The notes: generated from the sequence alone by a model not told the origin. A stretch of 64,000 bases of DNA from Sipunculus nudus (GCA_026874595.1 CM049306.1:51917019-51981018); one strand, 5' to 3'. Numbered from the stretch's first letter, positions 1 through 9,888 are shown. Numbers and translations are program-made.

Positions 1-284
1 TAGATATGCAGGACATAAGAGGATCAATATTAAATTTTAAAAATAATCCTCCATTCATACTCCAAAACTTTGCACAGGTTTGCATTAGGCCTTTAGGCCT
101 TGTTATAGTATATATTTAATCTGAAGTGTATTTGCTATCATGTAACCGTGAGTATTTGGCATTATAATAATTATAGGTAAATATAGTTTCTCAAACTGTT
201 ATTTAAAAAACCTGAGTCATTTTACTGATATAAAGTACATGTGTATTACATGTTTAACACATCTGTGTACACGTGCCTTGACAG
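1..284. other. Intronic sequence upstream of the first visible LRR exon
   Basis: AT-rich sequence with no supported coding exon. It is inferred to be the end of an intron of the LRR gene, because a 3' splice site (ccttgacag) ends at 284 and the reading frame of the next exon enters in mid-codon. Earlier exons, presumably including the start codon, lie left of the window. Confidence 0.5.
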
Positions 285-454
285 CGAGTCACCTGATCCA
301 GGCGTTGTTGAACACCCTGATACAGCTGGACAAGCTGAGGTCACCTCACCTGGACCTGCTGCTCAACCATCAGCTCAGACACCTCGATCTAAGTAGATGT
401 CGTAACTTTGTCAACAAGGACAAGGTCATCCACAAAGTTACAGTCAGATGCCAG
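285..454 (+). CDS. Internal exon of a leucine-rich-repeat protein (partial gene)
   Basis: This 170 nt exon encodes leucine-rich repeats, with a clear LRHLDLSRC segment of the cysteine-containing (AMN1/F-box-LRR) type. The acceptor AG is at 283-284. The donor is GTAAAA at 455, directly after a complete glutamine codon, so the exon ends in phase 0. The next exon at 10392 also begins in phase 0, and the junction falls inside one LRR unit, which supports joining them. The exon begins at the second base of a codon, so coding sequence continues to the left of the window. The function is unknown: LRR proteins of this class are usually binding scaffolds, often substrate receptors of ubiquitin ligases, but no F-box is visible here. 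An alternative acceptor about 17 bases downstream cannot be excluded. Confidence 0.7.
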
Positions 455-1427
455 GTAAAACAAGCATCATGTGTTAAACATCACCTCTCCCAAACAAGTC
501 AAACTTCCTGCTGGAGCTATTCAAAGTAGTTGCTTACACAACCCTGTACAGTAGAGCTTCATTTTTTCTTAAGAGCTCAGGAGACAGGGTTTTTGTTTGT
601 ATAAACGATCATTCAATTCACAAATTTTGCAGGGTTCACCAGGATTAATTAACTGCTGGACATTATCAGTTACTGACAGACTAAAATATACCTTGACAAC
701 AACATTTTTGTGAAGATTTCCATCAGTTTAATGTATGATATAAAATACATTGAAATTATTGCTTCTTGGTCTAAGAAAATAGATTTTGCATTACTTATGC
801 CTGCTAATCTCTATACATTTGCTTGGATTTTTTTTACAAACTTTTCCAATTTTTGTTCATGGTTTCGGATTATGGATAAACTATCAAAATTTTGGTTCTC
901 AGTTTTTAATATCGGGGAAATGATTTTTCAAATAAATGATGTGCAGATAAACAAAGCTCTACTATATTTACATTTAATTGATATGGCCTACTGGTACTTT
1001 GAGTTGTGACTGCAGTCATAGAGTAAACAGCACTGTAATGACCATCAGTCGTACTAGATCACTATGGCTGTAAACAGTTGGTAACCTTTACATTAGGTTA
1101 TGTTTATTGTTTATTGTCAGTGTTGTTAGAGAGTACTCAAACACACCTGACACTATACTTGTAGACTTTGAGGCATTGTAACAGTGACAAAAATATTTGC
1201 AGCACCATTTAGATTTGCAGTGTGGTTCTATACTTCACAGGACCTGCTACTCTGACATTACAATAGACTCTCCTATGTCAGAGGGGGGAAAATAGCACAC
1301 GTTTTAATTCAGATTATGATCTAGTCTTATAGAATAGTGAAAAGAATATAAGACTTGTGATATTAGATTATATTTCCTTTGGTATTATAAAACTTATTTT
1401 TATACTTTAAATTTGGTAATACACATA

Positions 1428-1492
1428 TTAAAGGGGCCCAATCACCTATGAAGGATGTTGTATTGACACAATAAATAGCTTCTTCCCTTTAA
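1428..1492. repeat. 65 bp TTAA-flanked inverted-repeat relic
   Basis: The sequence starts ttaaaggggcccaatcacct, the same terminus as the larger elements at 1920-10347 and 61371-61836, and ends tcttccctttaa, so TTAA lies at both edges. It looks like a minimal deletion derivative or a solo terminus of that family, about 430 bp from the full copy in the same intron. Confidence 0.5.
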
Positions 1493-1979
1493 AATAAATT
1501 TGTAACTGCCAAATTATTGGCCTAAAACCATTTGCTTACTACTCTAAACAAGTGTTAAAACAGTGGACCATGTCAGGAGATGCCCTGACTGACTTGGCCC
1601 GAAAAATGCAATTCATGTTCCCGCTGGCTGACACATCTTTTGTTTTGAGTAAAAATCAGACCTGCAGTCATGGAGCCTTGTTTAGTAAACAGACACATGT
1701 TGACTGTGTTTACCAACTCACAGAGCCATAACAAGGTGTTAAACAGAGATATACAAGCTACTGAGACTGTGTGCTGGGGTGGTTTTGCTTTGAAACTTTT
1801 GTATAAAGCAAACCTGAACTGATAATGTGAAATAATAGGCATAATATTGTTCCTGGTTATGTCCATTTAACTTAATGTCCATGCTTATATGATTTGAATT
1901 TTAATATATGTGAAGTCACTTAAAGGTGCCCATTCACCTACCTTTTGAAGAAGAATTTATGTTTTATTACGTAAACATA

Positions 1980-2139
1980 ATTGTGAGCTGTTTCTGTATT
2001 AATGAGAATTTTCTCTGTTAAGGTTTATACGCCAGAGTAAGCCAACTGAAAATTTTCCCTTATTGGGCCCATTATCACCCACCCCGCCTCGTTCCCGTGT
2101 ATCTAGGTCACACTTCCGTTTCCTGTAATAACTTTTTTC
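1980..2139 (+). repeat. Left inverted terminal repeat of the DIRS element
   Basis: From ttgtgagct to acttttttc this segment is the reverse complement, with scattered substitutions, of 9730-9888. The outer 18 bases (1962-1979) are unique to the left end and recur only in the internal complementary region. Confidence 0.85.
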
Positions 2140-2252
2140 TTCTTGCCTTCGCCATGATGGATGTTTAGACTCTGCGAGTTCGTCCACTGTTGGGTTTGTA
2201 CTTCAAGGGTTTGCAAACTGACTTGTAAGTAGAATTGTTTTCCCCTCCCGCC

Positions 2253-2663
2253 ATGGAGAACCCCTCATATTGTTCTTCTTGTGGTTCATTAATCCCTGCA
2301 TGGAATTCACACCCCACTTGTTTTATGTGCCGTTCCCAGAATGATTCTTGCAAGGGCCCGGCTGATCCCTGCTTTTATTGTCAGACGTGGTCGTCTGACA
2401 AATGGGCCATGTTCCATGCATGGTCTCATACCCTGGTAGTTTGGGTCTCTTCATCCTCAGCACCTTTGTGTGGCACCATTGTCAGCCCGGGGGGGGGGGG
2501 GGGGGGGGGGGGGGCGGGGGGGGGCGATCCTACCGTTGGCGACCGCAACTCTTCAGTGTTACATTCCCCTTCCATTCCCGCCTGTGATGTTACATCCCCG
2601 GTAGTCTCTACTACCAAATCATTACTCTCCCTTTCGGCTGTTCAATATTCATGCGGTTCTTAG
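2253..2663 (+). pseudogene. DIRS Gag-like ORF remnant with zinc-binding Cys/His cluster
   Basis: A start codon in strong context (cgccatgg, 2253) opens a short ORF. Its first 60 residues hold regularly spaced Cys and His residues (CSSC, then H-x-x-C-x-x-C, then C-x-x-C), resembling the N-terminal zinc-binding region of DIRS-type Gag. After about 80 residues the frame runs into a 26-base G-tract (2489-2514) plus nine more Gs, giving a polyglycine stretch, and it stops at 2661. The rest of a normal Gag is missing, and RT sequence begins only 10 bases later, so an internal deletion has probably occurred at the G-tract. Non-functional. Confidence 0.6.
2489..2524. repeat. Poly-G tract inside the DIRS element
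   Basis: 26 G, one C, then 9 G. Such a run can form a G-quadruplex and is error-prone in replication and sequencing, so its length is uncertain. It lies where the Gag-like ORF loses similarity, close to the start of the RT remnant. Confidence 0.9.
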
Positions 2664-2672
2664 CATTATCTG

Positions 2673-3678
2673 ATGGATTGGGCGTTCAAAATAGACCTTA
2701 CGGATGCGTATTTTCATGTGCCAATCCACCCGTCGTCCTAATCGTTTCTTCGGTTCGCCTACCAGAACCGTGTGTATCGATTCTGTGTCCTTCCGTTCGG
2801 AATCAATGTGGCCTCCTGGATTTTTATGATGCTCGTCCACACGGTCACTCGTTACCTCCGCTCCCAGGGCATCTCCATGCTCCCTTACCTTGACGATTGG
2901 CTTGTCCATGTTGGCGATCACTCTCTCTTACTGGTACTCCGCTCCAGGGTTCTCGCTTTACTCCGGAACCTTGGTTCCTTTCTCGCGTCTCCCCATATCG
3001 ATTCTTGTGCCGCTTCTTCTCTTCACGCCGCTCTCAACTGGGCTGCCACTTTCGTTCTGTGTCGTCAGCTCTACCTCCATCTGGTTCAGTCCCTCCTTCG
3101 CGCTCACGGCCTTCTCCATCTGCGTTCGGTTCGTCCTGCAATCCTCGCCTTTCACCTCAAGTGGCGGACCCTTAGTCCCTGGCCATACCTTCCCTTTCTC
3201 CTTCAGGGTGTTCCCTTCTCTCAGGAGATCGACTGTACGGTGTTTCTCCTCAGTTGGGTGCCCATATGTCCGATCTCTGCGCCTCAGGCATTTGGTCCCC
3301 GTCGGAACGCCTCCTTCATATCAATGTCATCGAACACTTGGTCCCGACACTTACCAGGCAATCACATACTAGTCATGACCAACAACACCACAGTGGTGGC
3401 GTATATAAACAGGAAAGGCGGGTACTTGGTCACCCTCTCTAATGCGGGAGACATACCTCTTGTTCGATCTCTGTATGACGCTATGGGCCTCGATCCGAGC
3501 GTCCCATCTTCCGGGCGTCTCAAACTTTCTAGCAGACGCCCTCTCATGTCGCCCTGCATCTCCGCCTCCGCGGGTCGTCCTTCCGCTCTCCGTACTTAGG
3601 TGTCTCTTCACTCGCGTGGGGCGTCCGGAATTCGTTTTGTTAGATTTTTCCTTCCCCCAGCCCTTGTTCCTACTGTGA
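2673..3678 (+). pseudogene. DIRS-type reverse transcriptase / RNase H, broken
   Basis: The reading frame opened by ATG at 2673 begins with the RT block LTDAYFHVPIHP and continues with LPFGIN and the catalytic YLDDWL (about 2895). The LTDAYFHVPIHP and YLDDW signatures are typical of DIRS1-type RT. An RNase H-like region follows (VMTNNTTVVAYIN, near 3370-3410). Damage: an in-frame TAA at 2739 between the first two RT blocks, and a frameshift near 3430-3480, after which the RNase H tail (ASHLPGVSNFLADALS) is read in the next frame to about 3678. The element could not make a full protein from this copy. Confidence 0.85.
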
Positions 3679-3727
3679 CGCGTCTACGTCACCCTCGCGA
3701 GCATCTCCCTGACACCTCGGCCTCCAT

Positions 3728-4516
3728 TTGGTCTCACCGGTTTCTCTACGCGTTTCCAGTGCCCAGTCTCATCCGCCTGATCCTCCTCTGTCTGTTCTGT
3801 GTGGTGCAGACAGATCTCCTCTTCGTCCTTCCGTTTCATCCTGGGGCTCCCTGGTGTCCCCTGTGGCGCTCGTTTCTCTCCTGACCACCACTTCTTCTGC
3901 CGCTTCGGATCGATCTCATGTCGTTCCCCCAATCACGTCGTCCATTTCGGTCGTGCCCTCTGTGCGCATGCATACTCTCATCAGACACCTCAAGGATCAA
4001 GGCATTTCAAGCCTGGCTGCTCTCCTTGCCTCGGCTCCCCGTCGCCGTTCTTCTGACTGCATCTATGACTCTCAGTTGTGTATCTTCACTGGATTGGCGA
4101 CTGTCCACGGAATCTCTCCTTTAGATCCGTCGCTTTCGGTGATATTGGCTTTCTTCATTTATTTACTACAGGACAAACAGTTATCCTATTCGTCTCTTCA
4201 TGGCTATCGTGCTACCCTGCTGTCAGTCCTCCATCTGCTGGGTCACAATCGTGTCCTCCATCATCCTCTGGTGACGGATTTTCTCAAGGGGGTACATGCG
4301 CACTCTTCTCGTCCTGGCTACGTCACTCCTTCCTGGCGACTGGACGTTGTCTTGCATCACCTCCGCAGACCCCCTTATGAGCCTCTTTGTTCAGCGCATC
4401 TTCTGCATTTATCTCGGAAAATGGTTATCCTCCTTGCTCTCTCATCTGCCGGTCACCACTCTGAGCTTCATGCCCTAGTGGCCGATTCGAAATTTACACA
4501 AAAACCCCTAATCTAG
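3728..4516 (+). pseudogene. Truncated DIRS tyrosine recombinase
   Basis: This 262-residue ORF carries the helical SAM-like N-terminal domain of a DIRS recombinase (YSSLHGYRATLLSVLHLLG region) and the first catalytic block (LLALSSAGHHSELHAL). In DIRS recombinases this block normally carries Arg three residues before the Glu; here it reads His-His-Ser-Glu, so the first catalytic arginine appears lost. A CpG transition (CGC to CAC) would explain it. The ORF ends 35 bases before the internal complementary region, so the C-terminal His-x-x-Arg and Tyr blocks are absent. No nearby start is certain, and it overlaps the end of the RNase H remnant closely. Inactive. Confidence 0.78.
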
Positions 4517-4551
4517 GTAGGTATCCCCTGCCCAAGGTTTATCTGTTATAA

Positions 4552-4662
4552 TCTCATTAATACAGAAACAGCTCACAATTATGTTTACGTAATAAAACCC
4601 CCCATTCCCTCCCTGTGGCTGGTGGTTTTGATAGTAAACTGTTGTGTGAGCTTTTCTGTATT
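4552..4662. repeat. Internal complementary region (ICR) of the DIRS element
   Basis: Positions 4552-4597 are the exact reverse complement of the left end (1962-2007). Positions 4598-4662 match, with a few changes, the reverse complement of the right end (about 9876-9940). The two halves abut at aaaa/cccccc. This is the DIRS1 arrangement in which the ICR templates completion and circularisation of the element. Confidence 0.87.
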
Positions 4663-4679
4663 CAAACAAAGCTCCCTCC

Positions 4680-4882
4680 TGTTGCGTGTTTTATACTTTC
4701 ACAGAAACAATAAGACTCAGATTCAGTTGACACGAACATCTGTATTCATCAAATTACATTTCTGAACTAAGCGGGCGGCTGGGGCCGCTTGCGAGAGTGA
4801 TGCTGTCGCTTACGGTAATTACTAGGCTCGCTTATGTAAACAAAACCAAGTGTTATTAATGTTAATTTTAATATAGGTAACA
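4680..4882 (-). repeat. 3' LTR of the gypsy element
   Basis: 203 bp with TG...CA ends. It is identical to 9500-9702 except for G at 4876 instead of C at 9696. On the minus strand this is the downstream LTR. Confidence 0.96.
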
Positions 4883-4893
4883 TCTCCCTTTCT
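4883..4893 (-). promoter_or_regulatory. Polypurine tract
   Basis: The minus strand reads agaaagggaga immediately before the 3' LTR, the expected plus-strand primer site for reverse transcription. Confidence 0.85.
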
Positions 4894-5161
4894 AAAAGAA
4901 CAAAAAAAAATAAAAGCTTTGGGTTATTTGAACTGAATGAAGACCACATATGATCTTGGTGTTTTGGTAATGCTTCTCATAGCACGACTTGGTATGAGGT
5001 TCTGTTAATAGCAATTTGTATGTTTATGATGTACAGTTTGGGTTGTACATGAAAGAATTATTTTTAATTACTAATAAAGGATTTTGAGTTCTTACTATGC
5101 AAAGTCTTTCTGTGATGAAAATTTACTTATGAATTAAACAGTCTTTGTAAGCACTTTATCT

Positions 5162-8100
5162 TCACTTAGCCCCAAGGTCAACACGGAGTCGTACAGGCAG
5201 TTTTATTGTTCGCCCCCTGGAGGTTTTCTTGGTCACTGTCTCGATCTCTGTTTCCTGGGCATCTCTGCTAGCCTGGGATATCTCCTCCTCAGGCTTGTTA
5301 GAGCAACTTTCCGTACCTTTGTTGTCGGCTATATCCTCTGTTCTTTTGTTAGTGTATTTTGTCTGTGTGTCCCCGTTTTCATCCGCGTCTATTGGTGCAC
5401 CATAATCATCGTATGCCTCGTGTTCAGGTATGGCTCTAAGATGTTGTCTTGTTCTCCTTAATATTCTCCCATCGTTTCGCGTGATCTCATAGCTTTTGCC
5501 TTTCAGATGTCGATTGACCTTTCCTGGGGACCATTCAATCTGACCATGTCCTGGTTGTATCATCACACCATCTCCAGGTGATAGTGATTTCAGATTGCGT
5601 TTATGTGTGTGTCTGTCTGCTGCTTTGGCCCTTTTAGCTTCCAGGATGTGTTTCTCATTTGAGTGATGTTGAGGTTTCAAAGCGTCATCTGTTGTTGGGA
5701 CTAATGTTCGGGTCCTTCTTCCCATAAGTCTTTGTGATGGGCTGGATTGTGTCCCCTCAGTTGGGGTATTCCGTATGTTAAGCAAACCAATATAAGGATC
5801 CTTCCTCGTTTTGAGACATTTTCGCCACATTCTTTTTACTGTTTTAACGGCTGCCTCTGCTGCCCCATTGGCTTGGCTGTGACCTGGACTGGATGTTTCA
5901 TGGAGGAAGTCCCATTCTGCAGCGAACTTTGCAAACTCTCGCGACGAAAATTGGGGCCCATTGTCGCTCATCACTTTAACGGGTACCCCATGTCTTGCGA
6001 AGTGTGGTTTCAGTTTTGTTATGACTTCTTCAGTGGTGGATCGTTCTAAAGGGTCCACCTCTATGAATGTGCTGTAAATGTCTACTGTTACCAAGTAATC
6101 TTGGTTAGCTAGTGTAAAAATGTCTGTGGCTATGTGTTTAAAGGGTAACTCGGGTATCTCATTCATGATAAGCGGCTCTGTCTGTTTTCGGTCCTTGTAC
6201 AGCGCACATGTTTTACACCCTTCTACGTACTGTCCTATGTCAGCTGACATACCTGGCCAAAATATGAGTTGTCTGGCTCTGCGCAAGCATGAATTTATGC
6301 CTTGGTGTCCCGCATGTACTTTCTTTTTCATGTCTCTTCTCATGCCAGCTGGTATAACAACTCTCTCTCCTCTGAGTATGAGTCCATCTTGTACGGTCAG
6401 TTCATCTCGATAATCGAAGAACGGCGTGACAGTGGAGCTTAGGGCGGTCTTGTTGTCAGGCCACCCTTTCATTATGATTTCCTTCAATGCTTGCATATCA
6501 TCGTCAGCTGCTGTTGCTACTCTGAGCTCATGACGGCGATTCCTGTTGAGTGGGGTGTAATACACTTGACGAATGGACTCTTCATTGGATTTGTCCACAG
6601 GTGATCGTGAAAGCGTGTCGGCCACTGGGATGGCCTTCCCCTGTTTGTATTCTAGCTCAAAATTGTATTCTTGACACTTCAAGAGAAGGTTTTGTAGTCG
6701 TCGTGGTGCCTTGGCGAGGGGCTTTTTCCTTATGGACACAAGGGGCTTGTGATCCGTAATGACTGTGACATGTCGCCCGTACGTGTAGTGGTGGAACTTG
6801 GTGAGGCCACATGTCACCGCCAGCATTTCCTTTTCTATTTGGGCATATCGCCGCTCTGTTTCGGTAAGTGTCCTACTGGCGAACGCGATTGGTCTCCCCT
6901 CTTGAAATATAGCTGAGCCAAGGCCGTATTCACTTGCGTCATTTTCGATCACTAGCGGCTTTGTAGGATCGTAGAAAGCTAGCACTGGTGTCTCAGTGAT
7001 GAGTTTCTTGACCTTGTCGTAGGTCTCTTGTTGTGAATTAGCCCACTGGAACGGAACATCTTTTTTCAGGAGGTCTAAGAGAGGCTTGAGGATCTGGCTG
7101 AGATTAGGTAAGAATTTTGCCATATAGTTCACGCAACCAACAAATCTTCTGAGTTCATTCACATTTTGGGGTTCCTTCATCTGAGTGATAGCTTTAACTT
7201 TTTCAGGGTCTGATTGCAGCCCGTTTTCGGTCACTACATGTCCCATGAAAGCTATTTTCTTTGTTCGCAGTTCGAACTTATCTATGTTCAGTTTGATTCC
7301 CATCTGGGAGCATCGCTCGAGAAAGGCTCTCAAATGTTTGTCATGTTGTTCTACGTCCTTACCATGTATGATGACATCGTCCGCAATGCATAAAATCCCT
7401 GGGACCCCTTCAAGCGCTTCTGCGAGTTTTCGCTGGAATATTTCTGCTGAAACCGATATTCCAAAGGGTAGTCGTTTCCATCTATAGCGACCGTGGCATG
7501 TCTGAAATGTGGTCAGGAAGCTTGATTCTTCCTCAAGTTCAACATGCCAATATCCTGACGATAGATCTGCTTTTGAGAAAACACGACTTTGACCTAGCTC
7601 ATGTATTTTCTCTTCAAGGACTGGCAATGTCTGGTGCTCTCGTATCAAGACATTATTGAGCTCTGGTGGATCTAGGCACACCCTTAAGTCACCATTTCTT
7701 TTGTATTGCCACACCGGTTGACTAAGCCATTTAGTTGGTTCTTTCACTTTAGCTAGGACATCAAGCTTTTCAAGTCTGTCCAACTCTTTTTTGTATTTGT
7801 CTCGTATGGCTACTGGAGTTCGGCGCAAAGGCATTATCACTGGCACTGCGTCGTCTTTTACCCTGAGCTTGATCTTTCCGGGCAATTTGCCCAACTTCCC
7901 GTCGAAAACAGGTGACTGCATCGGTTGGTAAAGCTGCACATTTTCTTTAACAATGGATAATCTCTCTATGTTCCTTTCTAGTACTTTCACTAAATTCATG
8001 TCAAGTGCAGTCTTCAGGCCTATGAGAGGAGTCAGACCCATGTTATCGTCAACCACTGTGAAGGGTAGGCTGTATTTCTTTTTGTTCTTTGGATTCTGTA

Positions 8101-9229
8101 CCGAGCATCTGCATGTGCCAATTGAAGTGTATGTGCTGTCATTCCACATATTAAGTTTCTTTTTCTTTGGCTCAATTGATTTGGCATATTTCTTTGGTAA
8201 TGTATTACAGGACGCTCCTGTGTCTATTTCAAATACTACTTCTGACCCTTCCACGATCAGAACACATTCTAATCTCTCAGTTCCATTGGATTTTAGCGTT
8301 TTGAGCCATTCTTCTTCAGACTCTGTCCCACTAACTTTCTGATTTTTGTGTGATGATCGGACAGTATTTAACCATTCATCATCTGAAGATTCTTCTGAAC
8401 TGACATATTCTCTTTCACAGATTTGTTTAAGTCTTTCTGAGCGACATTTTGATGCAAAGTGGTTCTTCTTTTGGCACTTATTGCATGTTTTTCCCCATGC
8501 AGGGCATGCTTCTTTCCTCATCCTGTGAATTGACCCGCAAAATTTGCATTCTTTATGCACCTGCCTAGGTTTGTCCTCATAGGTCTCTTTTGCTTCTGCC
8601 TGTGGCCCCTTTTTTTGCTGTCTGTACTTTTGATTGGGTCTGACAACATTCACAGTCTCATCTTGCAGTGCACTGGTCTGCATAGTTGCACTTTCAGCAG
8701 TTTTACATATGTCAACACATTTTGTGAGGCAGAGTTGCCTTTCCTTTAAGAGGTCCATTCTGGTTCTTGGGTCTCTTATGCCCAGAACTATTCTATTACG
8801 GAGCATTGAGTCAATGCATTCCTCACAATAGTTACAGGTTTTCACTAATGATCGTAGCTCTGCATAGAATGTCTCAAAAGACTCGCCCTCTGCTTGACAT
8901 CTTTTGTTGAAGACATATCTCTCGTATGTTTCATTTATTTCCCCAACGCTGAATTTTTCAAAGGCCTCAATTATCTCTTTAACGGTCCTTGTGGTCTCAT
9001 CAGTGGCGAATTTAAAGCCATTGTACACTCTCAGGGCATCATCAGCAAGACAGTTAATGAGAAGTGCAATTTGTATTTCACGTGGTTGTCTGTCAAGTTT
9101 AGATAGAACTGCGTACGTGTGCCAGCGCTGTTTAAATATCTTCCAATTTTCTATTGGGGTCGATCCCAACGTTAGCGGTTGTGGGGGCCTGATGCCCGGA
9201 AATGGGGTATTGTCATCTGCGTCTGACAT
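5162..9229 (-). CDS. Gypsy Gag-Pol polyprotein, intact
   Basis: A single open frame of 1355 residues from ATG at 9229; it is open further upstream, but only non-ATG codons precede. Order by residue: Gag core (about 10-190), two CCHC knuckles (228-242 and 249-262), aspartic protease DTGA (336-339), RT with LSSGYWH (about 556) and the active-site IADD (615-618, in place of the usual YxDD), RNase H (ENDASEYG near 762, ITDHKP near 824), and integrase with the HHCC zinc motif (His972, His975, Cys1005, Cys1008). The integrase triad is Asp1036, Asp1089, Glu1125, with exact D-35-E spacing. A GPY/F-like module and acidic tail follow. Gag and Pol are fused in one frame, so no ribosomal frameshift is needed. 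All recognisable catalytic motifs are present and there are no stops. There is no envelope gene. Confidence 0.95.
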   Translation of the reverse strand: MSDADDNTPFPGIRPPQPLTLGSTPIENWKIFKQRWHTYAVLSKLDRQPREIQIALLINCLADDALRVYNGFKFATDETTRTVKEIIEAFEKFSVGEINETYERYVFNKRCQAEGESFETFYAELRSLVKTCNYCEECIDSMLRNRIVLGIRDPRTRMDLLKERQLCLTKCVDICKTAESATMQTSALQDETVNVVRPNQKYRQQKKGPQAEAKETYEDKPRQVHKECKFCGSIHRMRKEACPAWGKTCNKCQKKNHFASKCRSERLKQICEREYVSSEESSDDEWLNTVRSSHKNQKVSGTESEEEWLKTLKSNGTERLECVLIVEGSEVVFEIDTGASCNTLPKKYAKSIEPKKKKLNMWNDSTYTSIGTCRCSVQNPKNKKKYSLPFTVVDDNMGLTPLIGLKTALDMNLVKVLERNIERLSIVKENVQLYQPMQSPVFDGKLGKLPGKIKLRVKDDAVPVIMPLRRTPVAIRDKYKKELDRLEKLDVLAKVKEPTKWLSQPVWQYKRNGDLRVCLDPPELNNVLIREHQTLPVLEEKIHELGQSRVFSKADLSSGYWHVELEEESSFLTTFQTCHGRYRWKRLPFGISVSAEIFQRKLAEALEGVPGILCIADDVIIHGKDVEQHDKHLRAFLERCSQMGIKLNIDKFELRTKKIAFMGHVVTENGLQSDPEKVKAITQMKEPQNVNELRRFVGCVNYMAKFLPNLSQILKPLLDLLKKDVPFQWANSQQETYDKVKKLITETPVLAFYDPTKPLVIENDASEYGLGSAIFQEGRPIAFASRTLTETERRYAQIEKEMLAVTCGLTKFHHYTYGRHVTVITDHKPLVSIRKKPLAKAPRRLQNLLLKCQEYNFELEYKQGKAIPVADTLSRSPVDKSNEESIRQVYYTPLNRNRRHELRVATAADDDMQALKEIIMKGWPDNKTALSSTVTPFFDYRDELTVQDGLILRGERVVIPAGMRRDMKKKVHAGHQGINSCLRRARQLIFWPGMSADIGQYVEGCKTCALYKDRKQTEPLIMNEIPELPFKHIATDIFTLANQDYLVTVDIYSTFIEVDPLERSTTEEVITKLKPHFARHGVPVKVMSDNGPQFSSREFAKFAAEWDFLHETSSPGHSQANGAAEAAVKTVKRMWRKCLKTRKDPYIGLLNIRNTPTEGTQSSPSQRLMGRRTRTLVPTTDDALKPQHHSNEKHILEAKRAKAADRHTHKRNLKSLSPGDGVMIQPGHGQIEWSPGKVNRHLKGKSYEITRNDGRILRRTRQHLRAIPEHEAYDDYGAPIDADENGDTQTKYTNKRTEDIADNKGTESCSNKPEEEISQASRDAQETEIETVTKKTSRGRTIKLPVRLRVDLGAK

Positions 9230-9481
9230 CACTAGTCTCTCAAGTTCATCAATTACAGTGTAGTGGCAATATTCAAGAGGTACACTCACCAAAGTTCGTT
9301 TCCACGACGAATATTCACGACTTATCCTCTTGTAATGTCAGTAATATCACACTATCCTGTGTTATCGCTCAGCCGCGGCAATGCCGCGCCGGTTGTCCTT
9401 TCCGTGAAAAGTCAGTTTTTTTACAGAAATCTGATTGTTTATGCACTGTTCCTGGAATGGATTATACTTCCGTGAACCATT

Positions 9482-9499
9482 CCTCCACCGCTGCCACCA
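9482..9499 (-). promoter_or_regulatory. Primer-binding site
   Basis: The minus strand reads tggtggcagcggtggagg directly after the 5' LTR. TGG at the start complements the CCA tail of a tRNA. The tRNA species was not assigned. Confidence 0.75.
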
Positions 9500-9702
9500 T
9501 GTTGCGTGTTTTATACTTTCACAGAAACAATAAGACTCAGATTCAGTTGACACGAACATCTGTATTCATCAAATTACATTTCTGAACTAAGCGGGCGGCT
9601 GGGGCCGCTTGCGAGAGTGATGCTGTCGCTTACGGTAATTACTAGGCTCGCTTATGTAAACAAAACCAAGTGTTATTAATGTTAATTTTAATATACGTAA
9701 CA
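9500..9702 (-). repeat. 5' LTR of the gypsy element
   Basis: Pair of 4680-4882, with one mismatch in 203. The CCTCC duplication follows at 9703-9707. Confidence 0.96.
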
Positions 9703-9729
9703 CCTCCCAGTCCTCTTCCATCCTTCATT

Positions 9730-9888
9730 GAAAAAAGTGATTACAGGAAACGGAAGTGTGACCTAGATACACTGGAACAAGGCGGGGTGGGCGATAATGG
9801 GCCCAGTAAGGAAAAAATTTGCGGTTGGCTTACTCTGGCGTATAAACCTTAACAGAGAAAATTCTCATTAATACAGAAAAGCTCACAA
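9730..9888 (-). repeat. Right inverted terminal repeat of the DIRS element
   Basis: Reverse complement of 1980-2139 with scattered substitutions. The outer part (9889-9940) is unique to this end, is complementary to the right half of the ICR, and ends in a 14-base G-run. Confidence 0.85.

Larger units (their letters stand above)
4680..9702 (-). mobile_element. Complete Ty3/gypsy LTR retrotransposon (5023 bp)
   Basis: Two 203 bp LTRs (4680-4882 and 9500-9702) start TGTT and end AACA and differ at one base (4876 versus 9696). A 5 bp duplication, CCTCC, flanks the element (4675-4679 and 9703-9707). Transcription runs on the minus strand. The primer-binding site abuts the right LTR, the polypurine tract abuts the left LTR, and one long open Gag-Pol frame lies between. 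Domain order protease-RT-RNase H-integrase places it in Ty3/gypsy. The two CCHC knuckles and K02A2.6-like look suggest the Mag-type group, but that needs a tree. It sits in the DIRS element just right of its ICR and appears structurally intact and recent. Confidence 0.96.

Noticed and set aside
9287-9298. Splice donor (GGTGAGT) in the gypsy leader that might make a subgenomic RNA
   Set aside because: The element has a single fused frame and no envelope gene, so a spliced product has no obvious use; probably coincidence.
5747-9585. Numerous 60-129 codon plus-strand ORFs across the gypsy element
   Set aside because: They are antisense shadows of the long minus-strand Gag-Pol frame and show no protein features.
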